This document shows positions 33,019-45,735 of a stretch of DNA of 64,000 nt, piece after piece. The position numbers and the translations under genes were made by a program. The notes beneath the pieces are model-generated. The model searched no databases. It saw only the letters and a list, made by a program, of their open reading frames with translations, and had not been told where the DNA came from. Source of the stretch: Allium sativum (Eukaryota; Streptophyta; Magnoliopsida; Asparagales; Amaryllidaceae). Where the stretch lies: positions 314,686,922-314,750,921 of the forward strand of contig CM060926.1 in assembly GCA_030737875.1 (NCBI GenBank), given 5' to 3'. Numbering within the stretch: position 1 is the stretch's first letter; the number at the start of each line of letters is the position of its first letter.

Positions 33019-34905
33019 TGATCATGAAGGGGGAAATGTCACACTGCTCATTTGGTATGATAAACTGACACGATGTTTTTCATGTAATTGCTTTATTATA
33101 TTTCACTCCTACCAAACAAAATTTGTTAAGCTCTTCTTATTTTGCAAAAAATATACCATTCGAAGGAATTAATTGTAGGATATGTTATTGTTTGTTAGTA
33201 GACCCTTGAACACAATTGACCATTGCGACATTCGAATTTGTTATTGCTTTTATTGCAACAGCCCAACTGCTCATTCATGGAATATTGGCAGACCTCTCAT
33301 AGGCATTAGAATATTTCGGTCTATACCAAAATTCAAGTTCAATAATTGTTTTTACGAGAGAGTTATACTGATAAAGAGCTTTTGAATCTAGGTTGCTAGT
33401 GCACTTTCTGATCCATATCTTTCTTTTGCAGCGGCTTTGAATGGTTTAGCTGTTCATCTCCATGGCTTGGCTAATCAGGTATGCCATCTATAGTTATCAT
33501 ATTTCTTACCTTGATTCCTCCATGGTACGGTGCTAATATTCTCTTCATTGCGATATTGGTTTTAAATAACATACAACCTGCAATACTCTTTTCACATGGT
33601 TTGCTACAACCATTAATGCTTGATTACACCTAGAAGGAACTTCCCATGTTATAAGAAAGAATACGACCAAATAACACCTGGAAACAACTGAAATGCATTC
33701 AGGATATAACGGTATATTGGCGATTAAGTTATAATGCTGTTGCTTTTCTTTGTCATATAAATTTTTGATAGGGATTCATTCATTTCATGCTAACCTTTTG
33801 ACATTATTGGCCTGTTGACAATTGACATTGTAGTGTTGTGCAAATTGCTCTTAAAGAAAATTTCTTGAATTAGTTGTCGAATCTTCTCTTTGCATTACAA
33901 GGTTTAAGAATTGTCGTGGAAAAATGTTTCATTAACAAAATACCGGTGGTTATTTACTCTAATTCCTTCCTATTATTTGTCACCATGCTCTACCTTTAAA
34001 ATGGTGGTTTTTAATTATTATTTCGTTTATGACATCACCACATTATAGCCATGACTGTCTTTTATTTTTATTCCAGGAAGTGCTACTATGGATCAAATCT
34101 GTTGTTAAAGAGTGTGGGGAAAATATTTCAAATGAATAATTGATAGAGTACAGGTGGAAGACATTAAATAGTGGCAAGGTACCTTTTGCTTATATTTCAA
34201 AGCAATTTGTATCAAAGCATTTACCTAATCTGAATCTAAACTTATTTATTTAGATTGTACCTGGGTTTGGACATGGAGTCCTTCGTAAAATAAACCGAAG
34301 ATATACCTTCCAAAGGGAATTCACAGTGAAACATTTACCAAATGAACCACTTTTCCAACTAGTGAATTCAAACATCTATGCCGGACTTGCGCATTGCTTA
34401 TATTCATGACTTGACCCCATTTTTCAAATTTATATTTTTGATATTTTGCTCCCAGGTATCAAAGCTCTATGAAGTTGTTCCACCTATCCTTACCGAGCTA
34501 GGGAAGATAATGTCTTCCAACATTGTCCTACTGTAGCACTTGGTCTTTCAGACTTGTAACATCTTACCTATCCCTTAGTCTTATTTGATCTGGTAACTTT
34601 TTGTAACTTTAATCCTGCAGCAAAGTAGGTAACCATTGTTAAAACTATGACATCCTGTACTGTTTGATCTTTGGTGCAAGATATGTTAGAATTTTGTACT
34701 ATAGAAGTGAATCAAAGCCGTTAATAGGGTAGGTAAATTAATTAAGCTAAAACAAAATGAACACACTCCTCTATAGCTCAGTGTATTGTTTTTTTATAAT
34801 TGCTCGGTTGTTTCATGTTGGTTACTTACAGGTCAAGAATCCATGGCCTAATGTTGATGCGCATAATGGTGTTTTGTTGAATTATTTTGGACTGGCCAAG
34901 GCTAG
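33019..34905 (+). pseudogene. CSY: Citrate synthase gene fragment with introns, broken
   Basis: Mitochondrial citrate synthase joins acetyl-CoA and oxaloacetate to open the TCA cycle. Six exon-like blocks are readable: 33019-33054 (DHEGGNV, then damaged); 33392-33478 ([20 protein letters not shown]...LHGLANQ); 34077-34178 (EVLLWIKSVVKECGENISNE then TAA at 34137); 34254-34361 ([12 protein letters not shown]...[11 protein letters not shown]); 34456-34506 (VSKLYEVVPPILTELGK); 34832-34905 ([20 protein letters not shown]). Most boundaries keep GT/AG, but the donor after 34506 is lost. The three catalytic positions of the family (His of HGLANQ, His of GFGH, Asp of NVDAH) are still present. N-terminal and C-terminal exons are absent. 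The copia element sits about 100 bases upstream, in intron-like DNA. Decay and truncation make function very unlikely. Confidence 0.9.
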
Positions 34906-36222
34906 GTAAGATGAAAGCAGCGAAGTCTGTTTTATTCTCTAGGCATTGCCTCAAGTTTTAACTGTCACTATGTGGAATTGTGGCACAATTTGCATTAAAA
35001 TGTCACTATGTGGAATTTAAGCAATGTCATAGCTTGCTGTTTTTTCAAACAGTCAGTAAATATGGATTTACTTATTTTGCTCGACAGCAGCTGAACAAAA
35101 AGTCAGATAATATAATATAACTTTCACAAATACAAGGTTTTTTCTTTGTTGGATTTTTTGTTGTTGTTAGAAGTGGAACATTGATTGGTTTGGCTGAAAT
35201 TCAATATATCGAAGGTGTGCTTTATTTAATAAGCCGCCAAATTGTATGGTATGTTGTATAAACAAAAATGTATCAGTTCCGTCTATACATTTGGTTAAAA
35301 CAATGTTTTTTCCCCTTCTTATAACATTCGCAAATAATTCTTTTGTGAAGTCCACGTGTTCAACAAGTTGTTAATTCCTTGCGTGAAACACTGTTCTAAT
35401 TACATTATCTGTTTATGAACTGATTCTGCAGTGATATGCAAGCTATAAGACAATATTTGTGACATTGTTATATAATCAAGTTCTCTTGTGCAAATGATTT
35501 TGTGGCTAGTTAGTATAATCCAGTTTTCTGCATTTTTATAGTTCATTCACATGTTAAGTGCACATATAATTTAATGTTGTTCATATATAGTTAATTCATT
35601 TGATTTGTAGAAAACCTGTTTATTTATTTTTTTCAAAGTTCGAACTATGACTTTTTCGTTTCTGTTCATTTTAAACTAATTATTACATTATTTTGTAATA
35701 TTGCCAGTGTCTGCAGTAATCTAAAGCAACAAATTGTGCAGTAATCTAAAGCAACAAATTGTGTATATTATGTGATGAGGTATATGCCTGACATAGTAAA
35801 ACACCACAATCAAAGCATCGATTTACAAAAGACATACTTTAATTTATTTTGTTCGCCTAGCTATTAAATGTTATTTACGTATGTTTTAAAACATTACTCT
35901 TATAAATTGCAAGATTTTGCACAACGTGATTCTTATGACCGACAAGAGATAGACGAAGTTTGTGATTGCTTAGCGACTTATATCATGCATAATTAGATGT
36001 AGTTATGTAAGTCTTTTGTTATACACGTTGACTTTAGTTATATGATTAGAGCATGTATTATGTTTTTCTTAGGTTTTACACATGAACTATGTTGACTGAT
36101 AATACAATTATATTGTTTGTTTCATCAGATTCTTGGTAATAATGCATTTGTAGAATTTTAAATTCTATTTAATATTGCTTTTGGTTAAAAAATCTGAAAT
36201 AGTGGAATTTCTTTTTTTCGCT
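34906..36222. other. CACTA-like element body, unassigned
   Basis: AT-rich, no further citrate synthase exon recognised. A 25-base direct repeat (GCAGTAATCTAAAGCAACAA then ATTGT) occurs twice in tandem at about 35713-35763. The inverted copy of the 28131 hairpin lies at 35030-35053. Confidence 0.4.
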
Positions 36223-36224
36223 TC

Positions 36225-36291
36225 GGACTAAATTTGCATCAGTTGTAATAGCATAGGCAACTGATGCAATATGCTAAAGGTCATAACAAAT

Positions 36292-36325
<34 letters not shown>

Positions 36326-36555
36326 ATCTGTTCATTATCGTCAGTTTTTCTAAAAACTGATGCAATAGACCAAAACTTCGAAAGCAAATGCAAACATTTG
36401 CATCCGCTCTATAGCACAACTGATGTAAAGAATCATCATTTGCATCAGTTTTTTAACTGACGCAAAAGAAATTTGTCAGTTGCATCATCTTCTTAGCATC
36501 AATTTAAAAACTGATGCAACAGGGGTTTAACAACCAATGCAAATGACCTGTTTTG
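36225..36555. repeat. Right subterminal repeats (TTGCATCAGTT type) with a T30 run
   Basis: About a dozen TTGCATCAGTT / AACTGATGCAA words in both orientations, leading to the reverse-strand terminus TACTACTACAAAACAGG at 36563. A run of about 30 T lies at 36294-36323. They match the array at 17600-17900. Confidence 0.75.
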
Positions 36556-36566
36556 TAGTAGTACAT

Positions 36567-37248
36567 CGTTTGATGTCATTTTGGCATAGATATGGTTTTA
36601 CAATTAAACTATACTGATTGACTGAAGTAGAGAAAATGATATTTCCTGAATAGTGGAAATAAAATAGGTTTTTGTGAAATATAACTATGTAATGAAATAA
36701 AGGAAATGACAAGGTATGTTTTTGAAGATATTTATGTTAAAAGGGGAAATAAAGGTTGAATTTGTTTTTAGGTAATGAAAACAAAAGAGATCGGTTGGAA
36801 TAAATTAAAAAAAAAAATCAATTTTAATCGACATAATGGTTTTGAATGAATAATTTGGAATGAAAAGGGCATGAGCTGCCAAAATACTGATCGATATTGT
36901 TTGAATTGATAGTTAAAACTCCAATTATCAATGGAACATTGTTATTGGACCTTTGATGAGTTAGTTCAAAGAGACTGGGATGAGAAATAGACCCAAAACC
37001 ACATCGAACCATCTATGCGCTCACGACTAACATGCAGACATATAAGGATGGAGCATTGAAGACCGTTGATCTTCATGAGTGCAAGAACTACTCGTTAAAT
37101 CTCTCTGGTTCGTGCCCAGAGTTATTATGACTTGTGATTCTGTCGCGATTGAAATCTTCGGATTGCAAGGACTTCTCGCTATTGATCCATAGGGTGATTC
37201 CTAGGATGTGGTAGGAGGGTGCCTTTGGTTTGTCCAATCCTAGGACAA
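36567..37248. other. LTR-like unassigned flank
   Basis: Resembles gypsy LTR interior (for example GGGTGCCTTTGGTTTGTCC at 37219-37236, compare the GGTGCCTTCGGTTTCGTTC at 4790-4808), so the host of the CACTA-like insertion may be another old LTR. It is cut at 37249 by a minus-strand family A LTR. Confidence 0.3.
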
Positions 37249-40200
37249 TGAAACGACCTAGACTTCCCCGATCCCCAAAGAGACGGAGGAGCCCGGGTTG
37301 TTTTGAGAACACGACGCAATGAGAACACAAATATGTGAACATTTCATTGTTGTTACAACAATTTACATCAGAGTATAAGATATCAGAGTATAGATAAATG
37401 ATATACAGCGAAAAAATAAATATCAGAGATTTACACAAAACAGCGGAAAAATCAGCAACTAACACAACTGAAGGAAATACACGGATACAAAGCTTTCCGA
37501 ATATAGCTCCAGCTGTAATCCAGGATCTTGTGAAAAGAAATATCTGCAGAAACCAACACTACTAGCTGCCCATGTGGAAAATATGGGCACCCAGAGTTTA
37601 GGTAGAAACAATAAACTCCGAGTCAGTCATGGGACTGATGTGAGAACCAAAACAGTTATTAACTTTATTTTAATCTTGGGTAAATCAAGGGACCATGCCT
37701 ATAACACGGAATGGGTTTTCTCCCAAGAATACCATAAACAAACAATGCAATGCTAAAAAGAAAAAATGAAGCCATTATAAGACTCAGGTCCCATCGCACA
37801 ATGCAACGCAAGCTGGAGGATAGATTTTTACCTTATAATAGCTAAATATGCTTAATACGCGAAATTCATCTTTTATTACTATAAGTGCATAGTGTATAAA
37901 TCAACTTCGAAAGTAAGTGTATCAATCCTAGACGACATAATTAATACCCCATCCTATTATGCCGCCATATATACAGGTATACAACAAAAACCGCAAAGCT
38001 CGTATTGGAAAGTTTGGATTTCCGTCATGATGACCGCTGATTCGAAAGATCGATCACGTAGTGCAATACTCCACGGCTTATGTCCAGGACTTTCGGAAAA
38101 CACTGTAATGCACATCCGCATATATCTAGGAAACAAGTATCACCGCGGCTTACGTCCAAGGAATTGGAAAACACCGCTTACTCTATCCACCTGGGAATCA
38201 GGTATAAGCCCTATCCCTACTAAGGTGGAGCGACCACACCCAGCATATCTCGGTCGACCAAATCCATGACAACCCTAAAAGTTGTTGTCTACCCTCATCT
38301 CAAAAGTATACCGATCTGACCATCAGTTCACCATCATGCCGGTGTGTGAAGCTCGCGAATTAGCGCTACACAAAGTTGTGCTACTTAATGCTGTGCTACT
38401 TAAAGTTGTGCTTTGATTATCAACCACAAGATTCTACTTTTCACATTGATCTATGCATCTCAGCATGTCAATTTGTCAATCCATAAAATACTATTGATTT
38501 CCGCCAATATATAACCTCTAAGTTCGTACATCTCAGAGAAAGGTGTTAAGCAAGACAATAAATTCTCCGCCACCAAACAGATATATATTTAGCAGAGATC
38601 AACGAATACAGCATAAAGGAATACAATGTAAGACACACCATCCATTTGCAAGTCCGTTTTAGGTCGGAACGAAATAGGAGGCATCTTATTCCTCGTCCCA
38701 TATGTCCAATACAGGAGAGAGGCCCTCGCATATCCGAAAAATCAACGAGTACGTCCAGACAACTACCACTATAACCCTTTCATGGGAGCTACCCAAATCC
38801 AAGGCATCAGTAGTAATCCATTTGATGTGAAGATTATCGATCTTGCACCGTCTTCAATATCTTCGACATTTAATCGTCGAATCAATTATTCAGAATGGGT
38901 TAAACTCGGTCTTTCCGAATAACTCGCGTATCTTTTAATCAAGTGTTATAAAAACACATCATACACCTCATTCCAATCCAGAATATTATTTTATTCAAAT
39001 ATTAACATCTTTAGGGAAAGGTTCCCATTAATTTTATCAAAGATAATTTCATTTAAACTTATTCTTTAATCTTCCTTTGGATATCATTTTCAAAAGATTT
39101 TATTTTACCTTTCCACAACTTAAACCAAATTAAGGTTTAAGAACTAGTTGGGATTATCGAGCCTTATGGAAGTAACCATTTATTTATTAATCCCAGTCCC
39201 AACCTATTCATCCTATGGAGCAAAACTGGTAGTACTCCGTATCTAACACCCACGGTGTTATCGGTAAATTTAATTACCATTTTATGTTCAAATCTAATTA
39301 AAGATTTAGCTATCGCGGGGAGTAAGACTGGTGGTACTCCATTCTCGATCATTTCATGAATTCAATAAATTTAATTATCACATTCACATTTCAATCTAAT
39401 TAAAGATTCATTATCTAATTAAAGATTTAGCTATGTCGTTAAAACATTATTCACAGTAAGCACAAAATCCTCTTCCATAAAAATGGAACTTTCACGGAAT
39501 TAATAACAGTATACGACGATCGATATAAATTTCCACATCGTACTAATACTATAAACGAAATAACGACAAGCCCTTTTAAATTCCATAAATAGTAATGGTC
39601 TTCCTTCACAAAATCTCATCTCGATTATCACTAAATCAAATTCCATTAAATTCCAATTTAATGTATTAAATTGGAAAACTTTAATTTGGAAAAATTTACA
39701 TTAAATATTAATAAAAAGATTTATGAATTCCGAATCACATCTTCAATGTTAATTGGGTTTTAAGAACAAATGTAATTTAAAATATTTTTCACAATGAACC
39801 CAAAGTCATCTTCCATTTAATTCCAATTATATTTATTAAATTAGAAAACTTCACTAATCTTAATTAAAAGATTTATTCTATTCTCAACTGGGTTTAAGAA
39901 CAGTGTTAATAAAGACACCATTCACGACAAACCCAAAATCCAAATTAATATTAAATACAAGGATTTGAATAGAAATAATATTGGCTTATATTCAATATCA
40001 TATTCTAAAGCAAACGGATATCGTATGGGGAATAACGATATCTGTATCTTCCAAATTCCTCAACAATATCCGTATAATCATGGAATCCAATATCGAAATA
40101 TTCCGAAGATTATTTCCATTCAAATCCATTTCAATTCATACGTTGGAAAATTCTGGTTAGATTAAAACCATTTCAATTCCTTTCAGTTCGCTATTCTAGT

Positions 40201-40748
40201 TGTTAACTAGTTCATTTAGATAAAAATATCTTTTATCTTTTCAAATATGGAATATTTAACACAAAAACCTATTCAAATCATTTATTATGATTTTATATAA
40301 TTTACTCATATTTTTAATAATTTTATTAAGGCTCTTACAGTCGGTTTCCAGTATTGGCCATCGAACTGAATCCATAGGGACCTTTTCCAAAACTAATTTG
40401 GACATATCTTAAAATATAACCATTAGATTTCAAATCTCTTATTAACATTCCAAATCTCTTTTCAATACGAACCCAACTGTTCCAATTTTAGGAGAATCCG
40501 ATGGTAGGATCCCCCGCTACGTCAATTCGAAGTTAATGGTTGAAACTCACAAACAGTCGCTGTGCGGCGCGTTCTATTAAAACCATTTATATATAATATA
40601 TTTAGTCGATTTCTATTTAAAATGTATTTTATAAATCGTTTATAAATTCAATTTAAAATGATTTCAACTTCCTTTTCAATTTTAAATCAAAATTGAATGT
40701 TCCATAACATTATAAAATTTTAAATGATAATATTTTCAAAATATCATA
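37249..40748 (-). mobile_element. Family A LTR, minus strand, 3' part
   Basis: Begins TGAAACGACCTAGAC, the complement of an LTR end GTCTAGGTCGTTTCA, and aligns in reverse complement with 3150-7678. It holds one copy of the 3' domain that is doubled at 4737-7678. It continues at 53172 after the LARD-like insertion. The five bases outside (37244-37248, GACAA) are a candidate target duplication, but the other end is lost. Confidence 0.7.
37589..37842 (-). promoter_or_regulatory. Conserved LTR stem-loop module, minus-strand copy
   Basis: The reverse complement of the module: 37832-37842 with 37771-37781 (one mismatch in the 11-bp stem), CAGTC/GACTG within 37624-37637, and the 12-bp stem from 37612-37623 and 37589-37600. 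Order and spacing match copies 1 and 2. Confidence 0.6.
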
Positions 40749-41746
40749 TGTAACAACCCAAATTTTCTAAGTTTAAATTGAATTTCCATAATATAATTTG
40801 GGATTTTCTGTATATATTTTGAATTTAAATGAGGTTTAAATATATGAATATTGATTTATAATCCTTAGTATTTTAGTTTAAATAATTATTTTATTTTGTT
40901 TTATAAGTATGAATTTATAATAGAAAACTTATTTTAGGAATATGTTTAATATATTAAGATTTAAACTATTATGTATATGGATTTTATAAAGATTTAAGAT
41001 TTAAAGTTGTTTGGTTAAATATAAATTATAATTAAATATCGGTTCAAAATATTCGTTCAGTTTCTGTACGCACAGTCCGGAAATATTTTATTGAATTTTA
41101 TTGCAATTTTTAATTTGAGAAATAAGTACATAATTTTTCTAACGTATTTTGGGCAACTGTGATCCTTTCGACCTTTCGCGGAACAAATCAACCGACCTAT
41201 ACAATGTTGCACACAAATTTACTACCAACTGTGGTTATTCATCATCGGTAATTAAGAATAAAATAAAACTAAGAATTGCACGTTGTAAACTAAATATGTT
41301 TGCTTGGGATCACTTGCAAAGCATTAGGTTCTAATGGTAACACAATATGCAAGTTCCAGACTTAAATAAAAAAGGATTGAACAAATCGGCACTCGATCTA
41401 TCTTTTGATCTCCGCAAACTCTTAGTTGTCCTCATCAATTCACTGTTTTGGAAATTTTCGACACGTGGTAACCCTATCAACACGTGTATACCAATGGGCT
41501 TAATTGTGGAGACAACTGTTTATGTTCTGCTACTACCATTCCGCCTTTTCTCCACTCTTGTATTCTCGTTCATCAAAAGAAATACCAAATTCAAATTCCT
41601 GGAAAATAACTTTGCAATGGAAATCAAAAATCAACAAATTCGAAAGCAGGCACCTCCTTCCGCCTTGTTTACATTTTCCACGCTCTGTCTTCCCTTTTAC
41701 AGCAGTTCCTCCCTTTCATTAAACCAACCAACTTCCTTCATGGCGG

Positions 41747-41754
41747 TATTTAAA
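41747..41754 (+). promoter_or_regulatory. Putative LTR TATA box
   Basis: TATTTAAA about 1 kb into the LTR, at the start of a C/T-rich leader-like stretch. It is conserved at 49141-49148 in the other LTR. It implies a U3 of about 1 kb and an unusually long R-U5 of almost 4 kb. Confidence 0.5.
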
Positions 41755-44700
41755 CTCCACAACAACCTCCACCTCCTTCGCTCCCATCTGCAACCGCATC
41801 CCCACCTCATCAGTCAACCGATAGCCGCCAAGAGCCACCTCAGATCCGCACCTTCTCTTCCCCTCACCTCTTTTCTTCCCAAACAGCTAGCTCCTCCTTC
41901 TTCTTTTTCTAGTTTCCATGTTCAGCTCCACTTACTACCTAAGTCATCCCAATGCCCGAGCCTCCACCGCCACCTTCAGACACTCCGCAACCTCACCAAC
42001 CTTTGCCGCACCGATCACCAGTCCAGTCCCTACTCCGCCTCCACTGAAGACCTCAACTCCCTCTTTCCGCTTCATTAAACTGTTGTTTCCCTTAAAAAAG
42101 AAAACACTCTTCACCACTTTTAACGCACTGTAGTCGCCTTCCCACATCACCAACGTCCATCAGTCCGCCGCCACACCCCTCGTCAGTCACCTCCACCAGC
42201 CGTCAAGCACCCTCCTTGGAAATCTTTCTCTTGCCTCCTCGCTTCCATGCAAATGTTTCAGTCATACATGCGACAGCTCCTCCTCAGTTCATGATATCAC
42301 CTGCGCTCCAGATCCTATGCACCATCCGACTCAACCTTTGCTTTGAGTCTCCTCCCATCTTATTTGCTTAGCCCAACCCTGTTCTTAGCATGCCACACGT
42401 TTCTTTTACCATCACCTATCCTGTCATTTTTTACATGCATGCAAAACACATGGAATACTGTAGACTTGTTTGGGCTTTTCCATTTGGGTACATGCATCTG
42501 GGAAGGATGACCGTTGATGTGTAGTAGGATGTGAATATACAGGCGCATGAAGAATGAGTTGCAGGTTTGTCCATTTGAGTCTTCTGATGGGGATATAAGA
42601 AAAAAAGAGAGGGAGGATAAGGAGAACGTAGATGCTGAAAGAAGCTTGCACGGCGCAGGTTGAGGGAACCGTATTCTGGAAGCAGTAGTGGTGAGAACTC
42701 TAATTTAAACATTTTGAATTAGTAGTAATGGTTATTGATAATCAATTGATGATAATTAGTCGAAATTAGTTGATTGTGTGGATGGGAATGGTTGCATGCA
42801 ATGTTTGAATGGACAGTTATAGGGTTAGGAAACACTGAACACTAAGCGTTATTGACTGTAACGTTGTGCGCACCCTAAATTGGCTGTTTTAATGTTTGCT
42901 TTCACAATGAATGATTAATGTCTGTTATATGGTTGAATTTGGTTGAAAAATCGACTTAAACCTCCTTCACATGAACGACCATGTAAATTTTAACATTTGA
43001 AAATTTAGTTGAATCTAGTTTTCAAGTGGCTTGGAAATCTAAGTTATGGATAATTAACGATTGTCGTCGAAGATGAAACGAAAAAAAAAAACTAATTTTG
43101 GATGCTCGAAGTCTAAAATAAGTTTTGAAATTTAAAAAGTAATATTGAAATTTGTACATATTTTGATTTCATTATTTTATGATGTGTTTTGGAAAAAATT
43201 AAACGAGTTGAAAATTATTGTATTAAGTTTTGATTAAATGGATTTGGTTTTATGCAAATAAATTTGATTGTATTATTAGAAAATCTAAAATGATAAATCA
43301 ATGTTTGTGGAAATGTTTGAAATTAGACTGGTTTTGAAATACATATCGGATAAGGATTGTGATATGTTTTCAGCAGTAACAATGAATTGTGAGTAATTGG
43401 ATGGAGTTAGGAAATTATTATTTTAAATTTCAATTTAATTTGAACGAATATGTGGAAATTTGAAATGATGATTTTGAAGTAAAGCGGTGTTGGAAACTCG
43501 AACGTAATATAAAATACTATTCGAAATATGATCTTTAAAGGTTTAAGTTATAAAACTTAAGTTTATTTTAGAAGAAACTAAGTCAATTTATATTTTGCGA
43601 TATATGGTTGAATTTGACGCGTCGCATAGTGACAATTCATTAATATTGATTTTTATTTTCAAACGACCATAACTTGAACGTTTAAAATTAGATTGACATG
43701 AAACAAGAAATGTTGGATTTTCTGTTAATAATAACTTTTGAATAGAAAAGAAATTTGCAAATTTCGGCGTTTGGTTTTCAAGTTATGATTTGAAAGGAGT
43801 TGCTATATTTACTTTTCGACAACCATAATAAGAAATTGGGTAAAATGAATTATAAGTTATGGAAAATTCGGGAAATAAGTTAAATCATGTTTAAATGATT
43901 TGAGTTGAAAGAAGTGAATTTTGAATGATTTCAATCTATAATTATTCTATAATGCTTTAAGAAATGCTTTTACATCTCGTTGGAAATGGTTTGATTTTGA
44001 AATTTATAAATCATGAACTCTGGTTTGAAAACCGTAAAAGAATTGTAAATGATTTGGAAGGATTTAAAGAATTATGAAAATGTTAACTAACATAAAGAAA
44101 TTATGTTTTAGGGTTGGTAAATGAATATCGGGTTTGAAATTAAGATGTCAACGGGATTAGAAGATTTTGAACTGAACCAACCTTGAATGAATGAATAATG
44201 AATGGGAAGGAAATTTGGATTGGAAAACCCGTGTAATCCATAGCTACTGTTTAAGTACGCTTATTACTTGGAAAGACCGGGATTGGATTTAACTCCGAAA
44301 ACCATTCCAAGTAATAATACGATGCATGAAGCAAATTCAAGACTTGGAATCGATGAATAAAGACTGGGAATCTTTGAATTTATTCAGATTGATTTCCGAT
44401 GTCTCGAATTAGGCCGTACACCCGATTCGAGGTTATAAGTGGCATGAGGTCCGAGTATATTCAGAGATTTTCGGATTTTGTTCCATTCAGACCCATAATG
44501 GACGTGTATAGATTGTGTGCCTGACATTGTAATTGATGGCATAACACTGTTTTCCGTTGATATGTTTCTGGTTTGTGACGTACGAGCTCAAAGTGGTTAT
44601 GTAACGATGGAAATCAGTGGTCATGTTGTGTATGGACAATGTGACATACTTAAGATATGAAATGAGCTTGTATGATCAGGGCATTGCTTATCTAGGCATG

Positions 44701-45142
44701 CTTTGTGTATGACGTGACCTCGACAAACCTCACACCCCGGATTTGATGAGAAACTGGCGGTTAGGTTGTATACTTATATATGATTGATGATGAAGCTGCA
44801 GCAGTGGGAACCACTTTGAACTTGGGGAAATTGGGTATGTTCGGGGGGCCGTGTCTGGTCGAAAACCATTGATCTACCCTGCGATTTGTTGTTGGTGTCC
44901 GAGATGGACGAAAAAGCCGTGTTGCACTTCATTTCGTATCCCTGATTGATCTTTCATGCTAGGAATCATCAAGTTGGAAACCTAAATCTCCAATACGAGC
45001 CATAAGGATTTTGATTGTATACCTACATGTCAATATAACCAATTGGGGTTATGGGGGCTATGATTCTATGTTTATTTGCGAAATGATTTCCACATTGTAC
45101 GTAATAATTAAAAGAGGATTTTCACGTATGAAAGCATATTCG

Positions 45143-45402
45143 GTTATCATAAGATAAAACTCGCCCATCTGGTGTGCGCTTGCATTGTGTGATGTGGGAC
45201 AAACTTATGATAGCTTCATTTTCCAAAAGTCGTTACGTATTTATATGCACGGATGTTCACATGGAGTAAACCCGTTCTGCGTTTGCAGCATGGTCCGGTG
45301 AATTTCCCAACTTTAAAATAAACCTTAAAGCAACTGTTTTATGTTCTCACACCAGTCCCATGACTGACCTGGAGTTTTATTGTTCCTTCCTAAACTCTGG
45401 GT
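45143..45402 (+). promoter_or_regulatory. Conserved LTR stem-loop module, LARD 5' LTR
   Basis: GTTATCATAAG (45143-45153) pairs with CTTATGATAGC (45204-45214), with a compensatory T-A to C-G change relative to family A. CAGTC (45353-45357) pairs with GACTG (45362-45366). ACCTGGAGTTT (45367-45377) pairs with AAACTCTGGGT (45392-45402). It lies about 335 bases before the LTR end and the primer-binding site. Confidence 0.6.
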
Positions 45403-45735
45403 GCCTATAAATTTTTCACATGGGCAGCTAGTATTTTGGTTTTTATATATCGTTGGAGCAAGATTCGGAGTGCTTTCTGAGTTGGTGTACACGCTAAAGT
45501 CTGGAGCCTCCGCTATATCATACGGTTATTCCGTTGAGAGTATATTTACTTTCCTTCCGCTGTATATGTTGTAACTCTGATATTTCATGTAACTTTGATA
45601 TAATATTGTATTGTGCAATGAAAATTTCTGTTATTTAGTTCAATATATGTATGTACCCATAACAATTCGTTTTTGTGAACGGTTTAAGTCAGTTTAATTA
45701 CCAGCGAAAATCGGGCAAAAAGATGGGTCGTTACA

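Larger units (their letters stand above)
17579..36563. mobile_element. CACTA-like composite element carrying host-gene fragments
   Basis: The left end reads CACTACTACAACTTG. The right end on the reverse strand reads TACTACTACAAAACAGG, one mismatch from a CACTACTACAA terminus. Both ends are followed by the same subterminal word, TTGCATCAGTT in both orientations (17600-17900 and 36225-36555), which is the main evidence that they belong together. The three bases outside are TAT and CAT, so the target duplication is imperfect. Removing two copia elements and a MITE pair leaves about 7.7 kb. It carries DEG9-like (27779-27968) and citrate synthase (33019-34905) exons, both on the plus strand, and no visible transposase. 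It could instead be two related CACTA ends that only look paired. Confidence 0.5.
40749..45735 (+). repeat. 5' LTR of the LARD-like element
   Basis: 4987 bp, TGTAACAACCC...GGGTCGTTACA. It has a TATA-like TATTTAAA at 41747-41754 followed by C/T-rich leader-like DNA to about 42350. A 243-codon open frame (41347-42078) crosses the TATA site and has no recognisable domain; its Ser/Pro/His-rich product reflects base composition. The conserved stem-loop module is at 45143-45402. Confidence 0.92.

Noticed and set aside
33019..34905. Functional citrate synthase gene
   Set aside because: It has an in-frame TAA, a damaged first exon, a missing splice donor and no terminal exons.
36294..36323. Poly-T run as the tail of a LINE or SINE
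   Set aside because: It is an isolated T30 run inside a subterminal repeat array with no element body or target duplication next to it.
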